A stretch of DNA of 64,000 nucleotides, taken from Bos javanicus (taxonomy: Eukaryota; Chordata; Mammalia; Artiodactyla; Bovidae). This document shows, piece after piece, positions 1-11,475 of the stretch (the first letter of the stretch is position 1; every line of letters starts with the position of its first letter). The DNA lies in assembly GCF_032452875.1 (NCBI RefSeq), contig NC_083885.1, positions 31,413,925-31,477,924 of the forward strand. The letters are read 5' to 3'. Under the pieces are notes generated by a model that was given only the letters and a program-made list of their open reading frames with translations, did not search any database and had not been told where the DNA came from. A program made the translations under genes and the position numbers.

Positions 1-1095
1 CCCAATCAAAGCATAAGCAAAGAAGGACTTGAAAGGTGGCTTATGTTATCTTCTATTTCTGTCCACTATCGCTTCACTTAACTAACATGTAAGAATTTCA
101 TACAAAATCCTGTAATCATGCCCTGTTCACCAGAACATAGATCCCCAATTATATTCTGAGCAGTACTAGCCCCACCCCATAATTCATCATCCCGCATCTT
201 ATATTTTGGAAATGCTCCATGCAACAAAATATACTCTTTTTACGCATTCACAATTCAGAGAAATAAATCCTCAATAATGACATTTTATTTTACCCAGAGT
301 TTTCCAGTCATACTTGACTACAGAAACTTTCTTCACTGTATTTACATATATAACTACAAGTGATAGCATGAAAATCCATTTTTAGAAACACTGACCTAGA
401 AAGTAAAATAGTCTGTTAGTTTGTTTACAATGGCATTCAAGGACTTGCATAGTCTTTTTTAATCCTTCTTTCATAACTTCATTTCCCCTGAGATTTTAAA
501 ACCTGGGAGACCAGATTTCACTGTTACAACTTCCGTCTATCATTTATATCAGCTCAGGCTTCAGCCACCCTGGGGCGACCCCATAGTGTCTCCGTGCACA
601 GTGACCGATGCAGTCTCTAGAACCTCATTGTTCTATCCCTCATCTGATGCTTCATAAATATCTTTCTGTCTCTTTGCTAAGTGCTTAAGAAAAAGAGTGA
701 GTAGAACAGGTGTTGGGCAGTAAGGCCACAGGAGGCTTCTGTAGCATAGTGATAGACAAAATTATGACTAATTTTGATGATCTCAAAAAACACATGTGGT
801 GAAAAAGCTTATGCTCTCAATTATGGCTGAGAAATACATGGTTTGTATAACAGAAAAGAAATGATACCTGCCACTAATAATTCATAAGGCTGTAAATGAT
901 CATAGTGGTCTCGATTTTTTGTGAATTCGTCATGTGTACGTTGAAATAGTAAAGTCTCACTCAGAGAACTGCTCTGAAAATCAAGTAAAATCAATGGTGT
1001 GAGTGGGAACATCTCAACTTTTAAACAAATATATTATTTCAACCCAGAAATTTCATAATTATAATAATAATAACTAGCATTTATTGTTATGGACT
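1..1095. other. Non-coding stretch, no gene recognised
   Basis: AT-rich sequence without a convincing coding frame, splice-flanked exon or young repeat. The only frames are about 60 codons and look random. A faint L2-like match lies near 425-600 and is listed separately. Confidence 0.6.
425..600 (+). repeat. Possible L2 LINE fragment
   Basis: The order of words here (ggcattcaaggacttgcat, then a pyrimidine-rich run, then cttcagccaccctgg) follows the mammalian L2 3' region, where 'cttcatgatctgg' is followed by 'ctccagccacactgg'. It is heavily diverged. A chance match cannot be excluded by eye. Confidence 0.3.
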
Positions 1096-1311
1096 ATGCA
1101 TGACCTTCCTGGTGGCTCAGACGGTAAAGCAACTGCCTACAATGTGGGAGACCCGGGCTCAATCCTTGGGTAGGGACGATCCTCTGGAGAAGAAAATGGC
1201 AACCCACTCCAGTACTCTTGCCTGGAAAATCCCATGGACAGAGGAGTGTGGTAGGCTACAGTTCATGGGGTTGCTAAGAGTCAGACACAACTGAGCCACT
1301 TCATGCATGAC
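1096..1311 (+). mobile_element. Bov-tA SINE with 9-bp target duplication
   Basis: It begins with a tRNA-derived head (ttcctggtggctcagac, then the B-box-like gggctcaatcc). It continues into the BovB-derived body (ggcaacccactccag, ggctacagttcatgggg) and ends at gagccactt. The 9-bp word atgcatgac flanks it at 1096-1104 and 1303-1311, so the insertion itself is about 1105-1302. The right copy of the TSD runs straight into a BovB fragment, so this SINE landed at the 5' edge of that fragment. Confidence 0.93.
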
Positions 1312-1632
1312 TGCAAGGAGATCAAACCAGTCAATCCTAAAATAAATCAATCCTGAATATTCATTGGAAGGACTGATGCTGAAGCTCCCATACTTTGGCC
1401 ACCTGATGCAAAGTGCTGACTCATTAGAAGAGACCTTGTGTTGGGAAAGATTGAAGGGTCTTTCTCCAGGAGAAGAAGGGGATAACAGAGGATGAGATAG
1501 TTGGATGGAATCACTGACTCGATGGACATGAATTTGAGCAAGCTCCAGGAGATGGTGAAGAACAGGGAAGCCTGGCGTGTTGCAGTCCATGGAATCACAC
1601 AGAGTGGTACACAACTGAGTGACTGAACAACA
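1312..1632 (+). mobile_element. BovB LINE 3' end, 5'-truncated
   Basis: It runs from gactgcaaggagatc through tgatgctgaagctcc, tggccacctgatgc and gatggaatcactgactcgatgg to the terminal gagtgactgaacaaca. These are the last ~320 bases of the BovB consensus. No reading frame survives. The tail ends in gaacaaca instead of repeated TGAAC units, which fits an older copy. Confidence 0.9.
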
Positions 1633-1734
1633 AATGTTTGATTCAGTATGCTGTCCTAGAAGAACATACAATACTTCACTTAATTCTATTAATGTTTGTC
1701 TCTATTTCCAAAACAGAAAAAACTAGGTTTCCAA

Positions 1735-1810
1735 AGTTAAATACTTGGCACGAGGTCATAGAACAAGAGCAGAGCTAAGATTCAGAGATCATAGTCTTAA
1801 CCGGTAAGCT
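1735..1810 (+). repeat. MIR-like fragment
   Basis: The run cttggcacgaggtcatagaa, then agcagagctaagattcaga, parallels the MIR core 'cccaaggtcacacagc…gcagagctgggattcgaac'. It is short and diverged; the assignment is by pattern only. Confidence 0.4.
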
Positions 1811-3999
1811 TTATTGAATGCTCCTAGCAGTATCCAATCTATTGTATAAACCTGTTTATCCTCACCAAGCCTAGCACAGCACTGACCATGGCCCAGTTAG
1901 CAAGGAACTAACAGATTTATTCATGCACAGAGATATAATGTCTTAGTGGAAATGCTAGTCAATGAGAGATACAACAATTGATACCTATTTAGTCACCTGT
2001 TAGTTCTAATTAACCAGAATTATATACTAAATCCATTGTTTCACATCACAGCCTATTCGTTCCCAGAGCAGAAAAATATGCCTCCATAGTGTATTTGGAG
2101 TCCACAGTATATCAAACATGTTTATTAGGATATGTTGGGTGCCAAAATTCATTTAGCTGAGTTTTCTTTTCTTAATGCAGTAATAGGGGCTATTAAAAAT
2201 TACTATTTTTGAAAGCTCATGTAACCTTCTTAATTACTTGGTTCTAGTCCAAACTGATACAAAGAACAGGGCACAAGGAAGAAATGAGTAACCTAAATCT
2301 TACCAACATGTCCATGGCAGGGCTGTGACATTAGTTTCTCTCAGTAATATTCATGGGGATAATTTTAGCCTCTAGTCTTTAGAATGCCATACTTTGTGAG
2401 GAACTAGAAGTCTGAATAAAATATCAAGTACACCATGATTGGCAGAACTTCTAGGTCACATGTAACCATGAAAAGGAATTGGAAGATCATTAAGACTTAA
2501 TTAAGATAATGAGTCTAATATTGTGAACTATATTCTATACAAGTTCTTGATGAGGGAATTTTTGTTATTCTATTGTTGTATTGTTGAGCACTCAAGGAGA
2601 CATTGAAAGTTTGCATGGCAGAAAATCACTATTTTGATCTTCTTTAGCCAAAATAGATATCAAGACTTTAGGGAGAATTTACTGGAGACCGTATTAAAGG
2701 AAGTTGACACCAGAGGAGGGAAAAATTGGATGAAGGGCATACAGTGTGAATGAGATAAACTGAACTCAGTCTTCCAATGCCCATTTTCATCTGCTTTTGT
2801 TTCTTTTTAAAGTATTAAGGTATAAATAATAGTGACTCCTCTTCATCTTCCTTGTAATTTTATTATTTTATTATAAACATGTTTAATGTATTTTAACTTT
2901 ATAACAGTATAGTTTTAAGTGATTTTAAATGCTATTTATTATTATTTAATATTCACTTCTACCCTGGAAGGAAAAAAAATCATTTTGTACATGATTTAGC
3001 TGAAATTCAGAGAAGTTAAGTTTGCAAAATCTGCAATCTCTCTGGAGTGTCCTTTGGTATGGATGTTGCATTTGGAGCCAGCAAAGCCCAGAGGAAAACT
3101 TCAGGAACAAGTGTAACAGAAATCAGAGCATTTCTATAACTTAGCAAGAGACAAATGGAGGATGACCATATCCAGATCAAAGTATGAATTAAATCAGCTA
3201 CCAACTAAAAACCAGCCAGTCATAACAGGAAAGATGAAGCACACGAGGGACATTGCTCTGCAGACTAGCTGGGATCCAGAGCATACCACTTAAATACACC
3301 CTCTGCCAAGAGGTCACATGATCCTTCCTTCACAGGAGAATATTGGAAGAAGAAAGGTGATGGGTACAGAAATCACTGATTTCTAAATATAAATCTAAAT
3401 ACTATGTAACTACATTGTTTATTTCAACCTCTTCTCTCACTCTAGTCCACATCATGTGGGGGGAAGTTGGTAGTGCTATGCACATTAGGAAGTGCATAGC
3501 AGATTCCTATTCCTGGAAGTGCATTCCAGATTCCGATTAGACAGGTTAGATTATGTAATTTATACTTTCTTTTCCCTAACAATCTCTGGGTTAAGCTGTA
3601 TTCTCCTACTTGTTCAACAGCCAATGGTGTCCGTCTTTCTACTGTACTACTACACAATTTTTCAAATAGATCACAGTCTATAGAAACTTGCTGCACTTAA
3701 GTATCATGATTTCAGAACCTCCGAGTTCTATATTGTTTTTCCTCCAAGTTTACGTAATGTAATACTAAAAACATTGGTTATTCTGTTAATGTGGACCAGA
3801 GATGATGATAATCATAAAAAACTAAACAATAACAGAATAGACATATTCATTAAGATACCTCCTATGTTTAAGGAACAATTCATTTATTCATCAATTAAAT
3901 ATTGAAACACATTTTGGGTATTTCAATAATTAAGGGCCTTAGATACCTAATCGCTTCTATGCATGTGTTCTATCCAGTTTCAAAAATTATATAGAAAAT
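1811..3999. other. Non-coding stretch, nothing recognised
   Basis: No repeat family, coding frame or RNA gene could be supported. The stretch around 2860-2950 is very AT-rich (runs of ttattttattat). An exact tandem-like word, aagtgcat, recurs near 3490-3525 in a short duplicated context. Confidence 0.5.
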
Positions 4000-4126
4000 G
4001 GGCCTATTTCTATGGTGGTAAACATTTTGCAATAAATAAATGTATCAAATCAACACATTGTACACCTTAAATTTACACAATGTTTTATGTCAATTATATT
4101 TCAGTAAAGCTGGGAAAAAAAGATTT
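4000..4126 (+). repeat. Old L1 3' UTR terminus
   Basis: The words cattgtacacctta, tgttttatgtcaattatat and the end cagtaaagctgggaaaaaaa match the terminal 3' UTR and A-tail of old mammalian L1 (L1M) elements in sense orientation. The same terminus is seen again at about 43240-43300. Only the last ~120 bases are kept. Confidence 0.65.
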
Positions 4127-5190
4127 TTTTCTATTTCTATTCTCTATTTTTCATTAATAGGACATCTATGTGACGTTTTAAAATTATTGTTTTTAAAGGC
4201 AATGATTTCAGTTAATGTTAAATGGAACTGATTGATCAATAATTACCTATGAATACTAACAGGGATGAGTAGTTGTGTTTTCTAAATGGAGAAAACCGTA
4301 TACACTTAAGGCTAGCTGTTCTGATATGCAGGATACATATTCCCAGGCATTTCTCATTTTATTTACATTCTTACAGTGCCCAAAGCCTGATATTGACAGT
4401 GGCTATAACTTGTCTTTTATAAAGCCAAACATCAAATTGAGTATCGCTTTCAATTTCTTGGAAAACATTTTGTTTCTCACGTCTCAGATTTTGTATCTAT
4501 CCTATAGGACCAGACACAGAGAAATGGATATAACCCATGGGAGTCCTACAGAAACTACACAGATTTAGTCTAACATTTGAAAACCCCAGTACAGCAGAGC
4601 AAGAAAATAAGTTTTGGCTTTACTTCTTTAAAAAAAAAGTGGAGGGAAGGTATAGGGATACAACAGTGGAAACTTGGAGAGACTCAGAGACAGTCCTTAA
4701 GGACATCTCATCTCACTCACTGAGGTTCAAGAGGCCAGAGTCCAATCTGAGTTTGTCTGGATTGTAGCAAGGACAACCCACTGCACTTCCCCATCTACCA
4801 CCCTAAGTCACTGTGCTGGAGCTTTCTCAGGGATGGTACCACAGACACTGTTATCATTACATCTAACAATGCCATCTTCCTTACTGAGAACGCTTTCAAG
4901 GTAATTCTGAAGCCTCGAACAGCAGACTACACACGGAATCATAAACTGATTGAAAAAATGAACCCAGAACCAATGGTTACAAAGTATTTTTTGTCAATGA
5001 AGAAGAGAGGGTGTTACACTTTCTGATGAGTAACACCCTCCTCCAATTCTGCCTTGTATTTTCTTACTAAATAACATGGGAAATAACCATAACCCATACC
5101 ACTTTAATGGCAGTTGAAGGAGTCATAAACATGATTAGCTTTATAAAGTACCCCTTCAGCTGTTTATCAATAATAAAAATTAACTGATAT
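4127..5190. other. Non-coding stretch with one small hairpin
   Basis: No gene or named repeat is recognised. Frames of 97 and 76 codons at 4275-4767 overlap each other, have no family resemblance and are treated as chance. A perfect 11-bp inverted repeat lies at 5007-5040. Confidence 0.5.
5007..5040. repeat. Perfect 11-bp inverted repeat (hairpin)
   Basis: The arms gagggtgttac (5007-5017) and gtaacaccctc (5030-5040) are exact reverse complements around a 12-base loop. The stem is more GC-rich than its surroundings. No function can be assigned, and such a stem can occur by chance in a window this size. Confidence 0.6.
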
Positions 5191-5194
5191 TTAG

Positions 5195-5350
5195 CTAACA
5201 TTTTGTGAGTAATTTTTATGTTCTAGGAACTATGGTAAACATTTTAGAAGTAGCAGCTTGTATAATTTGCCTAATAATTACAAGAGGTGGACACCAATAT
5301 TACCTTAAATAGAAAACAAAAATAAGGCACAGAAAATTCTACGGGGAAGC
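5195..5350 (+). repeat. MIR-like SINE fragment
   Basis: The order ttttatgttctaggaactatggtaaacattt, then ataatttgcctaataattacaagaggtgg, then aaataaggcacagaaa follows the MIR consensus (gtgccaggcactgttctaag…cctcacaacaaccctatgagg…gaaactgaggcacagag). It is diverged but collinear. Confidence 0.5.
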
Positions 5351-5496
5351 AACTTACTTTCACTGTTTGGATGGTCTTTCAGAAATGTTGCAGGTAGAGG
5401 AAAGAAAATAGGCTCTGATATCCTTACAGTTAGTAAAAATGAGCTGCCCCCAGTGAAAGTGAACAGCATTTATTTCTGTTCAAGACAGAGGGGAAG

Positions 5497-5723
5497 TACT
5501 CAACCAACTTGGGCATTCCCAGTGGCTCAGATGGTAAAGAATCTGTATGCAATGCAGGAGACCCAGGTTTGATCCCTGGGCTGGAAAGATCCCCTGGCAA
5601 AGAGAATGGCAACCCACTCCAGTATTCTTGTCTGGAGAATTCCATGGACAGAGGGGCCTGGTGGGCTACAGTCCATGGCGTTGCAAGAGTCAGACATGAC
5701 TGAGTGAACAACACTACTCAACC
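5497..5723 (+). mobile_element. Bov-tA SINE with 9-bp target duplication
   Basis: The tRNA-like head (cccagtggctcagatgg, gtttgatccctgggc) is followed by the BovB-derived body and ends at actgagtgaacaaca. The word tactcaacc is present at 5497-5505 and 5715-5723, bounding an insertion at about 5506-5714. A Bov-A2 starts at once after the right TSD. Confidence 0.93.
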
Positions 5724-6000
5724 TCTGCTGCTGCTGCTAAGTCGCTTCAGTCGTGTCCAACTCTGTGTGATCCCATAGACAACAGCCCACCAGGCTCCCC
5801 GGTCCCTGGGATTCTCCAGGCAAGAACACTGGAATGGGTTGCCATTTCCTTCTCCAGTGTGTGAAGGTGAAAAGTGAAAGTGAAGTTGCTCAGTCGTGTC
5901 CAACTCTTAGCGACCCCATGGACTGCAGCCCACAAGGCTCCTCCGTCCATGGGATTTTCCAGGCAAGAGTACTGGAGTAGGGTGCCATTGCCTTCTCCAC
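5724..6000 (-). mobile_element. Bov-A2 dimeric SINE
   Basis: Read on the minus strand it is the full head-to-tail Bov-A dimer: ggagaaggcaatggcaccc at the right edge, a linker (gtgaaagtgaaaagtg region near 5865-5885), and the second Bov-A unit. It ends in the (agc)n tail, seen on the plus strand as ctgctgctgctgctaagtcgcttc. It abuts the preceding Bov-tA. No clean TSD of its own was found. Confidence 0.93.
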
Positions 6001-6531
6001 CCAAACTCTAGCACTCAGAGATCAAGAATTCTAGGAGCAATCAAGAATCAATACTAGGAGAATGGGTGCCCTAGTCCTAGAGGTGGATCTCAGTAATGTA
6101 CTGCAGAGTCCTCCACACTGCCCAGTGCACAAGCTCTAGTTGTATGATATAGTCATGGATACACTAATGAATGAAGGGATGTTTGGAACTCATTTATCAT
6201 CTGAAGAGGAATATTTATTCAGTCCTCCTAGGGTAGTATCATACTCGCTGTGTTCAGATTTCTGACTTCCATTTGGAATAAGAAGCACAATCCAAGTTAT
6301 CATATAAGAATATTCATATATTCCAAGTGATGAATATGGAACATGAGAGCCATCCAGTGGAACAGGAAATACTAGGCTTTTAGTGAAGACAACTCTGGCC
6401 ACCCAAGACAAATAGGATTGTTTCAAAATATCACCACAAAGAAGAATGACCTTAGAGACAATGCTAAAATTAGAGGGTAATAAACTGGAAAAACAGAGAA
6501 GGAAGAGAACTGCCGTATAGTGAGGTTTTGC
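6001..6531. other. Non-coding stretch, nothing recognised
   Basis: It contains a 121-codon minus-strand frame (6190-6555). This frame has no recognisable motif, no family resemblance and ordinary AT-rich composition, and it runs into the MIR-like repeat at its right end. It is not called as a gene. Confidence 0.5.
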
Positions 6532-6718
6532 TAAGTGTTTTACCTGTATTGTCAAACTTAGTTTTTAAAACCTTTAAAATATTAGGCTGTCATAACCCAA
6601 TGAGGACATAAAGGTTGAGAAAGGTAAAGTAAGCTGTCTAAGGTGACACAGCTTGAACACAGATATGTCTAGTTCAAAATTCGGGGATCTTGTCTATAGA
6701 CGCTATACTTACTGTCTC
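6532..6718 (+). repeat. MIR SINE
   Basis: The MIR order is easy to follow: taagtgttttacctgtattgtc, aacccaatgaggacataaaggttgag, aaagtaagctgtctaaggtgacacagc, and a 3' part ending ctatacttactgtctc. Sense orientation, moderately diverged. Confidence 0.65.
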
Positions 6719-7519
6719 TAAATTTCATGTTTATTACTAAGCAACCATGACTGCAATATTTGACACTAATAGTCATGACATAGTTGCTCGTAAAATATTA
6801 TTCAGTGAATTTATTTTTGTATTTTTTCTTCATATATTGTCTAATAAGCACAGCAAAAGGTGGCAAATCTTGTTTTACATATGAGAAGGTTTAGGCTTAA
6901 AAGAGGGCTCCCTTCCCCCTTTCTTTTCTCTGACTTGGGGAGTCATTCATTATTCCTCTGAAAGGATGGAATTCCCAACCTCACTTTTCACCAGAGATGA
7001 CACCATTTTGAATATGTCAGACAATTTGGGTTGGATTTAACAGACTGAACTAAGCAGTGTCCACAGAAGATACAGAGTCACTTGGGTCCATTCTCTGATG
7101 ACACCTTCTGTCCAGAATCTTAGGTCTGAATAATCTTAGGTTTGCCATATACCTGTTATAAGGTAAGCTACACATTCTTATTAGATATATCCTCTGAGGG
7201 TATCTTTACTAATTAAAATGGGTTATTCATTAATTATTAAAATTATGGATAAAAAAGACAAACTGTCGATAACTTAACCTCAACTTTCATAGATGTTAAT
7301 CCTCACGAAATACCTGGAGGGAAGAATCATGAAATCACTTTCAAGGAAGATAAAACTAGGCTGCAAGACTTAACCTGTGCCTATGGCTAGGAAATTCACC
7401 CATGATGGAGCTGAGAGTTACCTCAGACTTGTCAAATACAAAGTCTTCACTATTTCTACCAGACTAAAGAAGAGAGGGCTGTTTACAATTGGAGGAATCA
7501 TTGGGTGTCATCTGGCTGG
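6719..7519. other. Non-coding stretch, nothing recognised
   Basis: No coding frame or repeat was recognised. The 118-codon frame starting at 7377 reads into the neighbouring BovB tail and is not a gene. Confidence 0.5.
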
Positions 7520-7749
7520 TTTCTACTTCAGTTCAGTTCAGTCGCTCAGTCGTCTTACTCTTTGCAACCCCATGGACTGCAGCACACCAGGCTTCCCTGT
7601 CCATCACCAACTCCTGGAGCTTACTCAAACTCATGTCCATCGAGTCAGTGATGCCATCCAAACATCTCATCCTCTGTCATCCCCTTCTCCTCCTGCCTTC
7701 AATCTTTCCCAGCATCAGGGTCTTTTCCAATGAAAAGTCATTTCTACTT
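7520..7749 (-). mobile_element. BovB LINE 3' end with 9-bp target duplication
   Basis: On the plus strand it starts with the inverted tail ttcagttcagttcagtcgctcag. It continues through catggactgcagcacacc and gagtcagtgatgccatcc to tcttttccaatgaaaagtca, which is the last ~210 bases of BovB in antisense. The word tttctactt occurs at 7520-7528 and 7741-7749, so the insertion is about 7529-7740. The short 5'-truncated form is typical of LINE integration. Confidence 0.93.
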
Positions 7750-9230
7750 AACGACTGATAATTGTTATGGCTGTCATGGTGGCTTCTCTCTCTCTTAAGC
7801 TACTGGGCCATTATATCTGTGAATGATCTCCTCTTAAAGCAGTTGGTACCTCCAACTTTAAGTGTGTCCATGTGGAGTTTTAAAGGCAGTGCCTCTTTCC
7901 TTTCTGCAGCTGACCCCTCTCTATTCCAGTTATGCAAGTGGCTGAGACTTACCTTTGCAGCAGTTTTCTCAAATTGGAAAATAGTCACAGATCATAAACC
8001 TCCCACATAAATTGTGCTCAAATAAGATGTGCATAGAAATTTAGGTTCTAGATCACATTTATTTCCAAGTTGCACTGTGTTTACAGCATCTCCCCCTGGT
8101 TCATGTAATGAATCCTTATTTGTTTAATGACAGTGATTAGATGCTTTAAATTACCAGAAATAAAATCCATTTCCCTCAGCACTGGGTATATAGATGAGAA
8201 CCTTCAGTCATGTATTCTCTAGGCTGTTTTTTGTTTTTTTTTATAATGGTACTAAATACATATAAACAAGCATCTGTTGCAGTAATTTAAATGTTTTCTC
8301 CTTATGTACTGCATGTATATTAAAAACAGAATGTGTTATTTAAAATATTAGTTATGCTCATGGATTAGAGTCTTTATCTGTAAAATAAATAAATACCCAC
8401 CAACTGAGTACAGTGGAGTATATCTTTCACACTCAGATAGGTACATCTTTAATTTGACTCTGTTTTCCATTTATTATTCAGGATCATGTTTCAAAGTACT
8501 TGGAAATCTATAAGAGTCATACCTTTCCTTGCTTCAGGTGATTTTCAAGAAAATAACTACTTTTTCTTGAGCTATCCAGAGATTCATATGCAATTTTGAC
8601 ATTTGCTCCCTTGAAATAATGGTGCTGATTACAATTAAAATTAGAATAGAAATTGAAAATTAAAATGACAGAAAAGAAGGCCCTGGAGTTCAGAAAAATG
8701 TATATAAAATAGGGTCAGAAAAGAAAAGAATAGTTGGAAAATAATATGCTGACAGTGATTTTAGAAATGAAACGTTAATGAGTATAATGGAGGCTTATAT
8801 ATTCCATGTAGAATGAGGTGACTCTTACCCTATTATTTTGGGCATAGTGACATTTGATGTGTAAGAAATTAGATGGAACATGAATTAAGCTGTTCAAAAT
8901 AAGAAAGGTCAATATATAGATACTATCTGAGATTTCTTTCATTAATTTTACTGCTTATCAGTTCAAGTGAAATTGCAGAATAAAGCCAACTTTACAGACA
9001 TGCCATTTGACCAAAACCCCTCAGAAACAATCACTTTTAACCTCTGCCACCAATCTATAATAAAGTGCTTTGCCTTTGAATTAGCCAATAAGTGCTTTCC
9101 ACTCTATCTTCCACTTTGTACACTTTTGTAGGCATATATTAAATGTCTGGGTAACAGAATTCCCTACTTTGAAGACTAGGCTCTAGATGTCAGTTTAGTG
9201 AATAATGTGCTAATTAATAAATTAACATTT
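7750..9230. other. Non-coding stretch, nothing recognised
   Basis: AT-rich sequence with no supported gene, RNA or repeat. Complementary frames of about 80 and 62 codons on opposite strands near 7762-8010 are shadows of one another and show no motif. Confidence 0.5.
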
Positions 9231-9450
9231 ACCTTTTTGGCTCAGACGGTAAAGCATCTGCCTACAATGTGGGAGACCTGGGTTCAATCCCTGGGTTGGG
9301 AAGATCCCCTGGAGAAGGAAATGGCAACCCACTCCAGTATTCTTGCCTGGAGAATCCCATGGACAGAGAAGCCTGGTAGGCTACAGTCTATGAGGTCACA
9401 CGCAGAGTTGAACATGACTGAGCGACTTCACTTTCTTTCACTTTCAAATA
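9231..9450 (+). mobile_element. Bov-tA SINE
   Basis: It has the head tttttggctcagacggtaaagc, the B-box-like gggttcaatccc, and the body ggagaaggaaatggcaaccc through tgagcgacttcactttc. The tail repeats ctttcactttc. No clear TSD was found; the 5' side is AT-rich. Confidence 0.9.
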
Positions 9451-9504
9451 AAACATGTGGTTTCATCCATATTCAAGCATTCTGCCATTCATTTATTCAG
9501 ATAA

Positions 9505-9812
9505 TTTAAACATTGTATTGGTTTATTGCTATAGAACACATCACTTCAGTTTAGCAGCTTACGCTACTATATATTTATTACCTCATGTGTTCTGTAGATC
9601 AGGGGTCCAGGCATGGTGTACTTGAATTCTCTGTTCAAAGTTTCAGAAGACTGCAGTCTAAATGTTGCCCACAGCATTGCTCATCTGAGAGGCCCAGTGT
9701 CCTAAAAGAAGTTCAATCAAGTTGCTGGCAGAATTGAGTTCCTTGTGGTTGCGATACTGAGGTAGCTTTTCTCTTGCTAGGTGTTAAACAGGGGCCAATT
9801 TCTAATACTGCC
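9505..9812. repeat. Old interspersed repeat, part 1 (family not named)
   Basis: The words gtttattgctatagaacac, agcttacgctac…atttattacctcatg and agatcaggggtccaggcatgg, then ctggcagaattgagttccttg, match a common old mammalian repeat that reads 'ttactgctgcataacaaatta…gtcaggaatccgggc…gcaggattcagttccttg'. I recognise the pattern but am not sure of its family name. A Bov-tA interrupts it, and it resumes after 10042. Confidence 0.45.
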
Positions 9813-9825
9813 TGAGCATGTCTGC

Positions 9826-10041
9826 ATGCTCAGTCACTTCAGTCATGTCCGACTCTTTGTGACCCTGTGGACTGTAGCCCTCCAGACTCCTCCGTCCATG
9901 GGATACTCCAGGCAAGAATACTGAGTGGGTTGCAATGTCCTCCTCCAGGGGGTCTTCCTGACCCAGGGATTGAACTTGTGTCTCCTGTGTCTTCTGCATC
10001 GTAGGTGGATTCTTTACCACTAAGCCACTGGGGAAGCCCAA
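9826..10041 (-). mobile_element. Bov-tA SINE
   Basis: It lies antisense: the BovB-derived tail (gctcagtcacttcagtcatgtcc) is on the left and the tRNA-like head, seen as taccactaagccactgggg, is on the right. The right edge is gaagccc. It splits the old repeat at 9505-10130. The left junction contains an 8-bp palindrome pair, tgagcatg / catgctca, around tctg. Confidence 0.9.
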
Positions 10042-10130
10042 GGCTGCCCATAATTCCCTGCCAAATAGTCTCTAAAAGAAGTTCACAATAAGACCATTTG
10101 CTTTCTTTCAAGCCAGCGAAGTGTTTATTT
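10042..10130. repeat. Old interspersed repeat, part 2
   Basis: The text aaggctgcccataattccc… and ttcacaataagaccatttgctttctttc continues the consensus order of the repeat seen at 9505-9812 ('gggcagctcacaacatggcagcttgcttc'). This supports one old element cut by the Bov-tA. Confidence 0.4.
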
Positions 10131-10282
10131 CTAAGGCCTTCCTCTGGGACCAGCTGGAGGAAATGTTCTGCTTTTGAAGGGTTCACCTACTTAGGTCAGC
10201 ATAGTCTCATTATAGGATCAACTGACTTCAGACTTTAGTTACAGCTCCAGAATTCCTTCAGAGCAGTGCCTAGATTAGTGGA

Positions 10283-10567
10283 TTCCTTAAAAAACTGGAA
10301 ATAGAACTGCCTTATGATCCAGCAACCCCACTGCTGGGCAAATGTTCATCGCAGCACTGTTTATAATAGCCAAGACGTGGAAGCAACCTAGATGTCCATC
10401 AGCAGATGAATGGATAGGAGTATTACTCAGCCATTAAAAAGAATACATTTGAATCAGTTCTAATGAGGTGGATGAAACTGGAGCCTATTATACAGAGTGA
10501 AGTAAGCCAGAAGGAAAAACATAAATACAGTATACTAACGCATATATATGGAATTTAAAGATTACAC
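10283..10567 (+). repeat. Cattle-type L1 ORF2 3' fragment
   Basis: It starts ttccttaaaaaactggaaat, continues through gccttatgatccagcaacccc and agatgaatggatagg, and ends at tatatatggaatttaaag. It closely matches the reverse complement of part of the L1 at 56473-58200. About 55 bases present there (between 'cccactgctgg' and 'tgttcatcgcagc') are missing here. It stops before the L1 3' UTR, so this is an internal piece rather than a simple 5'-truncated insertion. Confidence 0.85.
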
Positions 10568-10901
10568 TAAAGGCCTGGCTTTTATGGGACATCTTAGAAA
10601 TAAACCTAACTTAAAAAATACAAATAAAGATTCTTTAGGTAACAGAAATTTCAGAATAGTCTTTCATTGGGAAGCAGAATGGCCATGTATGTATACTTAC
10701 TTATAACTTGTGGCTCAATTTTTGTCTTCTAAGTTTCTGGTGTCCTAACTGTATACCATGAGTCTTAAGAACTGGGTTTTCATTTATCTTTTATTATTCA
10801 TCACTGATCACATAAACTCTTTTCCCAATGTCATTTGAACAAGTCCTGGTTAATGAAAAAAGTATATATATACAGACACACACAGGTACACACACACATA
10901 T
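10568..10901. repeat. Unmatched stretch with short (CA)n run
   Basis: Mostly unrecognised sequence. An interrupted CA-rich microsatellite (tatatatatacagacacacacagg, then acacacacacat) lies at about 10863-10902, directly before the next SINE. Confidence 0.5.
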
Positions 10902-11117
10902 CATTGTTGTTGTTTAGTTGCTAAGTCATGGCCAACTCTTTTGTGATTGCATGTACTGTAGTCTGCCAGGCTCCTCTGCTCATAGGATTTTCCAGGCAAG
11001 AATACTGAAGCAGGTTGCCATTTCCTTCTCCAGGGGATCTTCCTGACCCAGGAACTGAACCTGTGTCTCTTGCATTAGTAGGCAGATTCTTTACTGCTGA
11101 GCCACCAGGGAGGCCCA
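10902..11117 (-). mobile_element. Bov-tA SINE
   Basis: Antisense copy: gttgttgtttagttgctaag and catggccaactc at the left, the body gccatttccttctccagggg, then the tRNA-like head ending gagccaccagggaggccc. It sits between CA-rich and AT-rich simple sequence, which hides any TSD. Confidence 0.9.
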
Positions 11118-11374
11118 TGTATGTACATTACATGTACATATATATGTATACACACACACCTGGACTCATACTATCCTAAGTTAACATTCAAGATCTTAGG
11201 AAAGACTTTTTGCCTCTATAACAGTAAAACTGCATATCAGAGGATTATAGGTGGGATGCCTATATGTCTTGGTTTACCCAGGAAAGACAGTTCATCTCTG
11301 TTTTTCTGATGATATTATTAACAGTGCTACCTTTTATTCTAAAATGCATTCATTTTTGGACAATAAACATTATC

Positions 11375-11475
11375 TACTTATATGGCGGTCGTGAGGATGT
11401 ACTATGAAAATGTGTGTAAAATCCTTCAGTGTGTTTGGCTAGTAGAAGGCATGCAAAGACATAGTATAGATGCTC
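11375..11475 (-). repeat. MIR-like fragment
   Basis: The run cgtgaggatgtactatgaaaatg…gtaaaatccttcagtgtg…ctagtagaaggcatgc resembles antisense MIR ('gttgtgaggattaaatgag…gtaaagcacttagcacagtgcctggcac'). It is diverged. Confidence 0.4.

Noticed and set aside
5724..6000. Short (ctg)n runs as possible expanded trinucleotide repeats
   Set aside because: They are the normal (agc)n tails of Bov-A2 SINEs, seen at every copy, with only a few units each.
6190..6555. 121-codon minus-strand open frame
   Set aside because: No family resemblance, no motif, and it overlaps a MIR-like repeat at its end. Likely chance in unmatched DNA.
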